A stretch of DNA of 9,007 nt from the NCBI GenBank assembly GCA_023424725.1, contig JAFADQ010000189.1, positions 1 to 9,007 of the forward strand, in the 5' to 3' direction. Origin of the DNA: Bacteroidota bacterium. Its GTDB lineage: Bacteria; Bacteroidota; Bacteroidia; Cytophagales; Hymenobacteraceae. Position 1 is the stretch's first letter. Every line of letters begins with the position of its first letter. The notes under the pieces are model-generated. The model was not told the origin of the DNA. It was given only the letters and a program-made list of their open reading frames with translations, and searched no databases. Below, in pieces: positions 1 through 5,696 of this stretch. A program made the position numbers and the translations under genes.

Positions 1-633
1 TGGCTGGAGTATATTATCCGATTCCAGAACATGGGCACCGATACAGCTTTTACGGTAATGCTCCGCGATTCGCTTCCGGCCGGGTTGCTAAACCTGGGCA
101 CGATAGAAATGCTGAGCGCTTCTAACAACTATACCTGGAGCCTTGATGCAAACGGAATAATGACCGTTTTATTTACCAGTATTTTGCTGCCGCACGAATC
201 TATAAACGAGCCCGCCTCGCATGGATTTGTGCGCTTTAGAGTTAAGCCACAGTCTGGTTTAACCGTTGGAGAAATCATCCCGAACCAGGCAAAAATTTAC
301 TTCGATTATAACCCTTACATCGCAACCAACACAGCTACTACCGAGGTAATTCAACCTACCGGCCTACAAACGATAATTCCGGCAGACAATTGGAAAATTT
401 ACCCCAACCCGGCCAACAACAGGTTAGTAGTAACTTGTTCATCTGCTGGAGATGGCCCCGTAAATATTTCGCTGGTGAATGTATTAGGGCAGGAAGTGTT
501 AAAAACAAGGGCGGCAGCGGGCAACCAGCTTTTCCGGCACGAACTAAATCTGCAACAATTACCCAAAGGCATATACACTGTTAAAATAAAGACCGATAAC
601 AGCACTGTTTCTAAGCCTGTGGTACGGCAATAA
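1..633 (+). CDS. Secreted T9SS cargo protein, C-terminal fragment (type A sorting domain)
   Basis: The reading frame is open from base 1, so the gene starts upstream; 210 residues are visible. Visible residues 1-115 resemble the beta-sandwich repeat domain common in Bacteroidetes surface proteins, with landmarks LEYIIRFQN at the start, ASHGFVRFRV near 72-81 and IYFDYNPYIATNT near 99-111. I believe this belongs to the DUF11-like/DUF7619 group, recalled and not searched. Residues 133-210 match the Por/T9SS type A C-terminal sorting domain: IYPNPANN, then LVNVLGQEVLK, then LPKGIYTVKI, ending close to the C-terminus. In the known system this domain directs passage across the outer membrane and is then cleaved, leaving the protein on the surface or secreted. 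The catalytic or binding part lies outside the window, so its activity is unknown. No terminator is seen before the pheS promoter. Confidence 0.9.
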   Translation, partial: WLEYIIRFQNMGTDTAFTVMLRDSLPAGLLNLGTIEMLSASNNYTWSLDANGIMTVLFTSILLPHESINEPASHGFVRFRVKPQSGLTVGEIIPNQAKIYFDYNPYIATNTATTEVIQPTGLQTIIPADNWKIYPNPANNRLVVTCSSAGDGPVNISLVNVLGQEVLKTRAAAGNQLFRHELNLQQLPKGIYTVKIKTDNSTVSKPVVRQ

Positions 634-653
634 TTACCCCTCGCAGCCCTCCG

Positions 654-690
654 ATTTCCGGAAATGCCTGCTCCCGGCTATCTTTGTACC
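654..690 (+). promoter_or_regulatory. pheS promoter with overlapping 12-bp palindrome; near-leaderless start
   Basis: TATCTTTG at 679-686 fits the Bacteroidetes -7 consensus TAnnTTTG. TTTC at 655-658, 20 bases upstream, is a weak -33 box. The pheS ATG at 691 lies only four bases after the -7 box, so the transcript should have almost no 5' leader. A perfect 12-bp palindrome, ATTTCCGGAAAT (654-665), covers the -33 box and could be a protein-binding site, though no regulator is identified. Confidence 0.6.
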
Positions 691-1707
691 ATGTTCGAGA
701 AAGTAAACGAAGTCCGCAGCCGCGCCGAGGCGTTTGAGATAAGCAGCAAAGAGCAACTGGAGCAGTTCCGCAACGAATTTACCAGCCGCAAGGGCGCTGT
801 TGCATCGCTTATGGATGAGATAAAAAACATTGCACCAGAGCAGCGCAAAGCCTACGGACAAGCCGTAAACGAGCTGAAAGAACTGGCACTGACCAAGTTT
901 AAAGAGCACGAAGAAAAACTGCAAAACCAGGCTTCCGACGGTGCGGGCGCATCTGTAGATTATACCTTGCCGCCGGTGCCGCACCAGCTCGGCACGCGCC
1001 ACCCCTTAGACCAGGTGCAGAACGAAATTATTCAGATTTTCGAGCGCATTGGCTTTAATTTATCCGAAGGGCCGGAGATTGAAGACGACTGGCACAACTT
1101 CTCGGCGCTTAACTTCCCCGAAAACCACCCTGCCCGCGAAATGCAGGACACGTTTTTTGTGCAGCGCAACCCCGATATGCTGCTGCGCACCCATACCAGC
1201 AGCGTGCAGGTAAGGGTGATGGAAAACGAAAAGCCTCCCATCCGTACCTTATCGCCGGGCCGGGTTTTCCGGAACGAAGCTATTTCGGCAAGAGCGCATT
1301 GCGTGTTTCACCAGATAGAAGGTTTGTACGTAAACGAAGGCGTAAGCTTTGCCGACCTGAAACAGACGCTTTATTATTTCGTGACGGAGTTTTTCGGGAA
1401 AGATATCCAGATCCGGTTCCGGCCGTCGTACTTTCCGTTTACCGAGCCAAGCGCCGAGATAGATATTTCTTGCCTTATCTGTAAAGGCGATGGCTGCAAC
1501 GTGTGCAAACACAGCGGCTGGGTAGAGATTGGCGGCGCCGGAATGGTAGACCCCGCGGTGCTGGAGAATTGCGGCATCAGCCCCGAAACCTACAGCGGTT
1601 TTGCCTTTGGCATGGGCATAGAGCGCATTACCATGCTGAAATACCAGATTAAAGACCTGCGCCTGTTTACCGAGAACGACGTGCGGTTTTTGCGGCAGTT
1701 TGTGTAA
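691..1707 (+). CDS. pheS: Phenylalanyl-tRNA synthetase alpha subunit
   Basis: Cytoplasmic alpha subunit of the (alpha-beta)2 class II enzyme that attaches phenylalanine to tRNA-Phe. The 338 residues fit the family length. Residues 1-90 form the charged N-terminal coiled-coil arm that contacts tRNA. From about 100 (GTRHPL) the catalytic core follows: motif 1 around 107-135, motif 2 at 190-211 (GRVFRNEAISARAHCVFHQ and following), and motif 3 at 303-317 (GFAFGMGIERITMLK). Four cysteines (C261, C264, C269, C272) before GWVEIGGAGMV are a feature of many bacterial PheS proteins. I chose the ATG at 691 over the in-frame ATG at 664 because the family N-terminus is at MFEKVNEVRS and the promoter overlaps 664-690. 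pheT is not adjacent: the next gene is a lipoprotein, so the two subunits are encoded apart, as is common in this phylum. Confidence 0.97.
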   Translation: MFEKVNEVRSRAEAFEISSKEQLEQFRNEFTSRKGAVASLMDEIKNIAPEQRKAYGQAVNELKELALTKFKEHEEKLQNQASDGAGASVDYTLPPVPHQLGTRHPLDQVQNEIIQIFERIGFNLSEGPEIEDDWHNFSALNFPENHPAREMQDTFFVQRNPDMLLRTHTSSVQVRVMENEKPPIRTLSPGRVFRNEAISARAHCVFHQIEGLYVNEGVSFADLKQTLYYFVTEFFGKDIQIRFRPSYFPFTEPSAEIDISCLICKGDGCNVCKHSGWVEIGGAGMVDPAVLENCGISPETYSGFAFGMGIERITMLKYQIKDLRLFTENDVRFLRQFV

Positions 1708-1750
1708 GTAAAAGGCTTTCAGGTTAAAAAAAGAATCTGGAAGTTTTGGG

Positions 1751-1781
1751 CTGTGGCGCGGGCTTTTTTGGCATCCGCAGC
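1751..1781 (+). repeat. 31-nt T-tract hairpin unit, copy 1
   Basis: It starts CTG, has CTTTTTTG in the middle and ends CCGCAGC. CTGTGG and CCGCAG can pair, leaving the T-run in the loop. It lies between pheS and the Rieske-like gene. Similar units occur at 2727, 2792 and 5697, always on the + strand and outside genes. Confidence 0.4.
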
Positions 1782-1816
1782 TTAAATATGGTCTTAAAAC
1801 GCACTATTATAGCAAG

Positions 1817-1848
1817 TTGCACGTTAACAGAACAATAAAGTAACTTTA
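1817..1848 (+). promoter_or_regulatory. Promoter of the Rieske-like lipoprotein gene
   Basis: TTG at 1817-1819 is followed after 21 bases by TAACTTTA at 1841-1848, one base off the TAnnTTTG consensus. The ATG at 1854 follows after five bases, again implying a transcript with little or no leader. Confidence 0.5.
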
Positions 1849-1853
1849 CATTA

Positions 1854-2279
1854 ATGAAAAAAACCTGCCTTTATTTTGCTGCCTTACTAACTGCCGGTTT
1901 TTTATATTCTTGCAACAGCGATAAATACGGCGACCCATTGCCCTATGCCCAGGTAAACGAGGTAATAAACCTTACCAACATGGATTATATCGCTCTGCGG
2001 AACCCAAACGGCGCGGTTACTATTCCGGGTGGTGTAAAAGGCATTATTGTAGCGCGCCAGGCAGGCAATGTGTATTATGCTTTTGAGCGCGCCTGCCCCT
2101 ACCAGGTGTACGATAGCTGCGCGATTGTTGATATTGCGCCATCCAGGCTTTTTCTGGAAGATGTATGCTGCGGCACCCAATTTAACTTCGATGGCACGGT
2201 AAGGTCGGGCCCGGCCAACCGCGATTTGGTTAGGTACAACACAAATTTAAGCGGTAACCTGCTCTATATCACGAATTAG
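1854..2279 (+). CDS. Small lipoprotein with degenerate Rieske-like fold
   Basis: 141 residues. A basic start (MKK), a hydrophobic stretch to about residue 17 and the lipobox LYSC (Cys20) predict a lipoprotein exported by Sec and held by lipid in the cell envelope. The mature part follows the order of a Rieske domain: IPGGVKGIIVAR (57-68), YYAFERACPYQVYDSC (74-89), LEDVCCGTQF (101-110), then DGTVRSGPANRDLVRY (113-128), which matches the usual G-x-GPA-x-L-x-Y ending. The metal ligands are not conserved. The first C-x-H pair reads C81-P-Y83. The second C-x-x-H reads D103-V-C-C106. An ordinary [2Fe-2S] cluster is therefore unlikely. The fold assignment is by motif order, and the function is unknown. 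It is likely transcribed alone. Confidence 0.8.
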   Translation: MKKTCLYFAALLTAGFLYSCNSDKYGDPLPYAQVNEVINLTNMDYIALRNPNGAVTIPGGVKGIIVARQAGNVYYAFERACPYQVYDSCAIVDIAPSRLFLEDVCCGTQFNFDGTVRSGPANRDLVRYNTNLSGNLLYITN

Positions 2280-2322
2280 GCTTTCTGCCGCCGTTTTTTT
2301 TGAAAAATGTTTGCCGCCGGGC

Positions 2323-2353
2323 TTGCGCCATATATAAAAACCTACTACTTTTG
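2323..2353 (+). promoter_or_regulatory. tRNA-Asn promoter
   Basis: TTG at 2323-2325, a 20-base spacer, then TACTTTTG at 2346-2353, an exact TAnnTTTG match. A start near 2358-2361 would leave about 30 bases of 5' leader for RNase P to remove. This is the best match to the phylum promoter consensus in the window. Confidence 0.65.
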
Positions 2354-2389
2354 TATCCACAAATGAGCCAGATAGCTCAAATGTAAAAT

Positions 2390-2463
2390 TCCTCCTTAGC
2401 TCAGTTGGTTAGAGCACATGACTGTTAATCATGGGGTCCTTGGTTCAAGCCCAAGAGGGGGAG
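2390..2463 (+). tRNA. tRNA-Asn (anticodon GTT)
   Basis: 74 nt with a complete cloverleaf. The acceptor TCCTCCT (2390-2396) pairs with AGGGGGA (2456-2462) with one G-T pair. The D stem is GCTC/GAGC. The anticodon stem CATGA/TCATG encloses loop CTGTTAA with anticodon GTT at 2424-2426. The T stem CTTGG/CCAAG encloses loop TTCAAGC. The discriminator is G2463. The next bases are CAA, so the 3' CCA is not encoded and must be added by the CCA-adding enzyme. No copy of the tRNA 3' end elsewhere in the window suggests an integration site. Confidence 0.97.
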
Positions 2464-2470
2464 CAAACGA

Positions 2471-2501
2471 AGCCTGCTACAGAAATGTGGCAGGCTTTTT
2501 T
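2471..2501 (+). terminator. Rho-independent terminator of tRNA-Asn
   Basis: AGCCTGCTAC (2471-2480) pairs with GTGGCAGGCT (2487-2496), ten pairs including one G-T, around a six-base loop. A run of Ts follows (2496-2501, then five more after one G). It begins eight bases after the tRNA end. Confidence 0.9.
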
Positions 2502-2526
2502 GTTTTTATGCTGATTTGTACGCCAC

Positions 2527-2686
2527 ACCGCCACAAACTATGCCATTGTTGCCGCTTTAAAACCTAAGCCCCGGCGCCTTGGTTGCGTGCGTCTGCATCT
2601 AAAATAAGGGAGAAGCAACAGGAGCCTGCAGCAAATTAAACTATTGGCATAGCCCGCTCAGGACTAAATGCACCGTTTGTGGCGGT
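2527..2686 (+). repeat. 160-bp MITE-like intergenic repeat, copy A
   Basis: The ends are perfect 11-bp inverted repeats, ACCGCCACAAA (2527-2537) and TTTGTGGCGGT (2676-2686). A second inverted pair, CTATGCCA (2538-2545) and TGGCATAG (2645-2652), continues the left arm but is offset by 23 bases on the right. A second copy at 4125-4285 aligns end to end at about 125 of 160 positions with one single-base gap (counted by hand). The best-kept blocks are ATTGTTGCCGCTT, TTGCGTGC and GCATCTAAAAT. No coding potential is seen and no clean target-site duplication touches the ends. Size and inverted termini suggest a miniature transposable element or other palindromic repeat; a structured RNA is the alternative. 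Confidence 0.75.
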
Positions 2687-2726
2687 TTATTGTATAGGTA
2701 AGTGGTATAAAACTTTTTATTATGCT

Positions 2727-2755
2727 CTGCCACCGGCTTTTTTGCCCGCCGCAGC
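2727..2755 (+). repeat. T-tract hairpin unit, copy 2
   Basis: A 29-nt version: CTGCCACCGG, CTTTTTTG, then CCCGCCGCAGC. It shares the CTTTTTTG core and GCAGC end with the other units, but pairing of its arms is limited to CTGC/GCAG. Copy 3 starts 37 bases further on. Confidence 0.4.
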
Positions 2756-2791
2756 CCCGGGTTAGTGATAGTAGCGGAAATCTTTTTTGCC

Positions 2792-2822
2792 CTGGCACAA
2801 GCGCTTTTTTGGCCGCCACAGC
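2792..2822 (+). repeat. 31-nt T-tract hairpin unit, copy 3
   Basis: CTGGCACAAGCG, CTTTTTTG, then GCCGCCACAGC. It is the same length as copy 1 and is followed by the same CTTA, so copies 1 and 3 are the closest pair at their right ends. Arm pairing is weak. Confidence 0.4.
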
Positions 2823-3159
2823 TTATATTTTACCGCTTTGCAGGGCAGCAATGCAGAGGTGCCGGGCAAAAAAATTGCAGCGAATAGCACGGCCGGAAAA
2901 TGCCTGCCGCAGTTTGTAAGAAAATAGAAGTACCCGCATTTTGCGGCAACCCCCAAATCTTTTTTCGTGCCCAGCTTACGGGTAGCCGGAGTCTAATCTG
3001 GTTTTCATGGTAATCTAATTATTTCCTCATAGCAAAAAACGTGTTCTGGCCTTTTCTTTGACCTATCGGAAACAAGCCGGACTGCAGGCCGGCGAAAGAA
3101 AAACCAAACAAGTATATATATCAATACGTAACTACGGTTGCGAACCAATTTATTTAAAC
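2823..3159 (+). other. Gene-free region upstream of the OmpA-like gene, with a small palindrome
   Basis: I see no gene here. The only structure I can support is GCCGGACTGCAGGCCGGCG (3076-3094), which is 16/18 self-complementary over 3076-3093. It matches 16 of 19 bases of ACCGGCCTGGAGGCCGGCG at 7059-7077, so it may be a dispersed palindrome. A convincing TAnnTTTG promoter for the downstream gene was not found; TTTCTTTG at 3053-3060 is one base off but lacks a good -33 box. Confidence 0.4.
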
Positions 3160-4017
3160 ATGAAGAAAATAATTTTATCGCTGGCCGTTTTCGCATCGCT
3201 CACCGGATGCGTGAGTTCTAAGAAGCACAAAGCACAGTTTGCAGAATTAAGCGCATTGCGCACCGAGCACGAGCAGACCTCGACGCAGCTTCGCGATTGC
3301 AACACCGCCCGCGAAAGCCTGAGCAGCCGCAACCGGGCCCTGGAAGAAGAACTCACCAACATGAAAAACAGCAACAACAACCTGCTGAACCAACTCACCA
3401 ACATGTCGGTGCTTACGAAGGCGCAAAGCGAAAGCATAAAGAAATCGTTGGAGAACATTAGCTCTAAAGACGCCTATATTAAAGACCTGAACCGCTCTAT
3501 ACAGCAGAAAGACTCGCTAAATCTGGCCCTGGTAATGAACCTGAAAGGCGCACTGAAAGATGTGAACGACCAGGACGTAGAGGTGAAAGTAGAAGGCAGC
3601 GCGGTGTTTATTTCTATTTCGGACAAGATGCTGTTTAAGAGTGGCAGCTACGAAATAACGCCCCGCGCAAAAGAGGTGCTGGGCAAGGTGGCCACCGTTA
3701 TAAAAGCGCAGCCAAGCATGCAGTTTATGGTAGAAGGCCACACCGATAACAACCCGATAAAAACCGCCAGCATAAAAGACAACTGGGATTTGAGCGTGCT
3801 GCGCGCCACAGCCGTGGTGCGGGTGTTGCAAGATAGCTATGGCATAGACCCAGGCAAAATGATTGCGGCAGGCCGCGGCGAATACAGGCCGGTAGTTGGC
3901 AACAACAATGCCGAAAACAAATCGCGCAACCGCCGTACGCGCATTGTTATTTTGCCCGAGCTCGATCAGTTCTTTAAAATGATGGAACCACAGCAGCAGC
4001 AGCAGCAGAAAAAGTAA
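3160..4017 (+). CDS. OmpA/Pal-family peptidoglycan-binding lipoprotein
   Basis: 285 residues. The signal peptide MKKIILSLAVFASLTG ends at Cys17 (lipobox LTGC), predicting a lipid-anchored envelope protein. Residues 20-135 are a long charged helix with heptad-like spacing, probably a coiled coil. Residues 145-265 are an OmpA C-terminal domain: ISDKMLFKSGS (153-163), VEGHTDNNP (191-199), NWDLSVLRA (208-216), AAGRGEYRP (236-244) and NKSRNRRTRIVI (253-264). D196 and an arginine in the RNRR segment (R259 is the likely one) match residues known to bind diaminopimelate of peptidoglycan. It probably links the outer membrane to the wall. I chose the ATG at 3160 because upstream in-frame residues have no signal-like character. 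The tail ends in six glutamines encoded by a CAG repeat. It is a single gene with its own terminator. Confidence 0.93.
   Translation: MKKIILSLAVFASLTGCVSSKKHKAQFAELSALRTEHEQTSTQLRDCNTARESLSSRNRALEEELTNMKNSNNNLLNQLTNMSVLTKAQSESIKKSLENISSKDAYIKDLNRSIQQKDSLNLALVMNLKGALKDVNDQDVEVKVEGSAVFISISDKMLFKSGSYEITPRAKEVLGKVATVIKAQPSMQFMVEGHTDNNPIKTASIKDNWDLSVLRATAVVRVLQDSYGIDPGKMIAAGRGEYRPVVGNNNAENKSRNRRTRIVILPELDQFFKMMEPQQQQQQKK
3991..4008 (+). repeat. (CAG)6 microsatellite encoding a poly-Gln tail
   Basis: Six perfect CAG triplets encode residues 279-284-region glutamines just before Lys-Lys-stop of the OmpA-like gene. Changes in repeat number would keep the frame and alter only the tail length, outside the peptidoglycan-binding domain. 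Confidence 0.9.
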
Positions 4018-4036
4018 TTTGGTTTCTGATGGCATA

Positions 4037-4072
4037 AAAAATGGCCGTTCCTGCTATGGGGCGGCCATTTTT
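4037..4072 (+). terminator. Terminator of the OmpA-like gene
   Basis: AAAAATGGCCG (4037-4047) pairs perfectly with CGGCCATTTTT (4062-4072) around a 14-base loop. The T-run is part of the stem, and an A-run precedes the left arm, so it could act in both directions. It starts 20 bases after the stop codon. Confidence 0.85.
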
Positions 4073-4124
4073 ATTTGCGGCTGGTTTAGGTGCAAGGTTT
4101 AGAAAGTACTTGCTTATACAGCGC

Positions 4125-4285
4125 ACCGCCATAAACTGTGCAATTGTTGCCGCTTAAAAACCTCAGCCCCGCACCACTGGCTTGCGTGCCTGTGCATCTA
4201 AAATGAGAAGAGAGAAACAGCAGCATGCGGCAATTTAAATTATTGGCGTAACCGGTTCCGGACTACGTGCAGAGTTGGTGGCGGA
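4125..4285 (+). repeat. 161-bp MITE-like intergenic repeat, copy B
   Basis: Diverged partner of the element at 2527-2686, in the same orientation and nearly the same length. The left end ACCGCCATAAA and right end TTGGTGGCGGA keep eight Watson-Crick pairs plus one G-T of the 11 terminal pairs. Inner changes include two A-T pairs of copy A becoming G-T pairs (4138/4249 and 4139/4248), but two other pairs are lost, so conserved structure is not proven. The OmpA-like gene lies between the two copies. Confidence 0.72.
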
Positions 4286-4364
4286 GTAATGGTTAGCTTT
4301 CTTAGGCGAAGAATAATTAAGAACCACATTTTTGATATTCCGTTATTAACAGAAAAAACTAACG

Positions 4365-5021
4365 ATGGGACTAAAAGATATTTTTAATAAACTAACCGAT
4401 AAGGTAGAGCACGAGGTAAATGCCGCCATGGGCGAAGAAGGCAAAGACAAGCTGTTCTCTACGGAAAACGAATATGAAACCGAGGCGGAAGCAAGGGCAG
4501 CTTTTCAGAAATCGGTAGATAAACTTTTCTATGTAAATGGCTGGTCTGATATAGGCGGCATAAACTCAACTTTTACTCATTACACCCATTATGGGCAACC
4601 TGCAAAGGGCAAAAAAGCAGGTGTGGGCGACTATATAAAGATAGAGCTGCCAGGCGCTAAAATAGAAAACTGGGTGCAGGTTGTAAACATAAAAAACGAC
4701 GAAACAGGCACAGAATTTACCGTGCGGCCAAGCGCTAAGCCCGAAGAAAAGCAAGAACCCGGCGAGGGCGAAGAAACCAAACACTTTTTTACCGAAGAAG
4801 CCAGCAGCACATTTAGGGTAGAGCGCATCGGCACCAAAATTATAGCCTACGAGCTGGGCCTTAACGAAGTAATTAACAACGATGGCGAAGAAGCCGGTGG
4901 GCGCGGGGCTTTAAATACGTTAATTGCAGAAGGCGGCTGGGCGTTTTTTCAGAAGCTGCAATGGGATAAACTTACCGCCTACCTGGTGCACAAAGAAGGC
5001 CCGGACCAAGACGCTGATTAA
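4365..5021 (+). CDS. Conserved-looking hypothetical protein, 218 aa
   Basis: I do not recognise this protein. It has no signal peptide, lipobox or membrane segment, so it is probably cytoplasmic. Residues 1-55 are charged and helical (IFNKLTDKVEHEVNAAMGEEGKDK, written here as pieces IFNKLTDKVEHEV and NAAMGEEGKDK). Residues 55-122 look like a beta-rich domain with LFYVNGWSDIGGIN (54-67), GVGDYIKIELPG (86-97) and ENWVQVVNIKNDETGTEF. Residues 124-145 are an acidic, glutamate-rich linker. Residues 146-218 are a second mixed domain with RVERIGTKIIAYELG (151-165), ending in an acidic tail. The overall charge is strongly negative. The ATG at 4365 starts the open frame; no clear ribosome-binding site is visible. 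It is likely a single-gene unit, with the 160-bp repeat upstream and a hairpin directly after the stop. Confidence 0.85.
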   Translation: MGLKDIFNKLTDKVEHEVNAAMGEEGKDKLFSTENEYETEAEARAAFQKSVDKLFYVNGWSDIGGINSTFTHYTHYGQPAKGKKAGVGDYIKIELPGAKIENWVQVVNIKNDETGTEFTVRPSAKPEEKQEPGEGEETKHFFTEEASSTFRVERIGTKIIAYELGLNEVINNDGEEAGGRGALNTLIAEGGWAFFQKLQWDKLTAYLVHKEGPDQDAD

Positions 5022-5065
5022 CCTGTAACGCCTGCATTTTTGGCCTTTGCAGCTATCGTTACAGG
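5022..5065 (+). terminator. 44-nt hairpin directly after the stop codon
   Basis: CCTGTAACG (5022-5030) pairs perfectly with CGTTACAGG (5057-5065), with an inner pair CTGCA (5032-5036)/TGCAG (5048-5052). It begins on the first base after the TAA stop of the 218-aa gene. No T-run follows, so it may terminate inefficiently or protect the mRNA 3' end instead. The start CTGTAACGCC is shared with the repeat at 7038-7081 read on the - strand. Confidence 0.6.
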
Positions 5066-5177
5066 CTATTGCGGCGCATTTGGCCAGAAACCTTTTTCTT
5101 ATAATTAAGTATAGATAATTTTTAATATCAGGAATGCATTTCGCTTCCGGATTTCCTACACCTTAACATCAACAACT

Positions 5178-5351
5178 ATGAATTTCTTAAAGAATTTTAT
5201 CTTCACTTTTCTGATTTTACTAACCTTTACGCTTACAGGCTGCGACATTATAGGCGATATTTTTAAAGCCGGCATGTGGACAGCCCTGATCCTGATTGTT
5301 CTGGTGGTAGTGTTGGTAATGTGGATTTTCCGGAAAATACGAGGCCGGTAG
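5178..5351 (+). CDS. Small membrane lipoprotein, 57 aa
   Basis: The translation begins MNFLKNFIFTFLILLTFTLT and continues GCDIIGDIFKAGMWTALILI, then a hydrophobic stretch and the basic end FRKIRGR. The first 20 residues are a signal peptide with lipobox LTGC (Cys22). Residues 34-51 form one transmembrane helix, with a positive C-terminal end suggesting that end faces the cytoplasm. The motif C-x-I-I/V-G-x-I-F-K-A-G-M, followed by a single helix, recurs in short Bacteroidetes proteins I remember, some of them labelled phosphatidate cytidylyltransferase; at this length such activity is not credible. Function is unknown. A strong terminator follows, supporting a real gene. Confidence 0.78.
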   Translation: MNFLKNFIFTFLILLTFTLTGCDIIGDIFKAGMWTALILIVLVVVLVMWIFRKIRGR

Positions 5352-5375
5352 CCGTTTCAGGAACAGATATACAAG

Positions 5376-5406
5376 AGGCACTTTCTTTCTGGGAAGTGCC
5401 TTTTTT
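5376..5406 (+). terminator. Terminator of the 57-aa lipoprotein gene
   Basis: AGGCACTTTC (5376-5385) pairs with GGAAGTGCCT (5392-5401), ten pairs with one G-T, around a six-base loop, followed by Ts at 5401-5406. It starts 25 bases after the stop. Confidence 0.92.
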
Positions 5407-5437
5407 GTGATTTAAATAACTGAATTAGCCAAGAATA

Positions 5438-5573
5438 AACCGCAAAGTGCGCAAAGCAACCCGCCAGCAACACAAAGCAAAAACAGTAGGGTTACGATAG
5501 AATCCTGAAAATCTCTGCCACGATTTTTTAAAAACTTCGCGCACTTCGCGAAATCCTTAGCGCTTTTTGGGGT
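5438..5573. repeat. Bacteroidetes-type CGCAAAG palindromic repeat
   Basis: The left part holds CGCAAAGTGCGCAAAG (5441-5456) and the right part CTTCGCGCACTTCGCG (5535-5550), inverted copies agreeing at 14 of 16 bases. The outer edges ACCGCAAAG-type (5439 on) and the CGCTTTTTGGGGT end (5561-5573) are also inverted matches (14 of 18). Arrays of CGCAAAG/CTTTGCG words with ACC/GGT edges are, to my knowledge, frequent in intergenic DNA of this phylum. No gene is visible in 5407-5742; apart from this repeat and the T-tract unit at 5697 I see nothing I can support there. Confidence 0.65.
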
Positions 5574-5696
5574 AAAAAAACAAAAACCGACCTGGGGTTG
5601 CCCGTTCTTTAACCTTTTGGCTATTAAAAATCTAAAACTGAAACAAGGTTAATAGTAAAGCTTCGGCTTAAAAACTTATATTGCAGCTTAGTTTGC

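Noticed and set aside
2390..2463. tRNA-Asn as an integration site for a mobile island
   Set aside because: No repeated tRNA 3' end and no integrase gene are visible in the window.
2514..2694. ATTTGTA (2514-2520) and ATTGTA (2689-2694) as target-site duplication of repeat copy A
   Set aside because: They are not identical in length and do not touch the element ends (6 and 2 bases away); copy B has no matching pair.
2722..2919. A 65-codon open frame downstream of the tRNA
   Set aside because: The peptide is Cys/Arg/Pro-rich without domain character and runs through two of the T-tract repeat units; there is no start context.
3058..3159. Upstream TTG start for the OmpA-like protein
   Set aside because: It would bury the signal peptide and lipobox 34 residues inside the protein.
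3517..4035. A 172-codon open frame antisense to the OmpA-like gene
   Set aside because: It is the mirror of a well-supported gene and its translation has no recognisable features beyond composition effects.
5441..5550. The CGCAAAG words as a CRISPR array
   Set aside because: The repeats are short, inverted and irregularly spaced, with no regular spacers and no cas genes.
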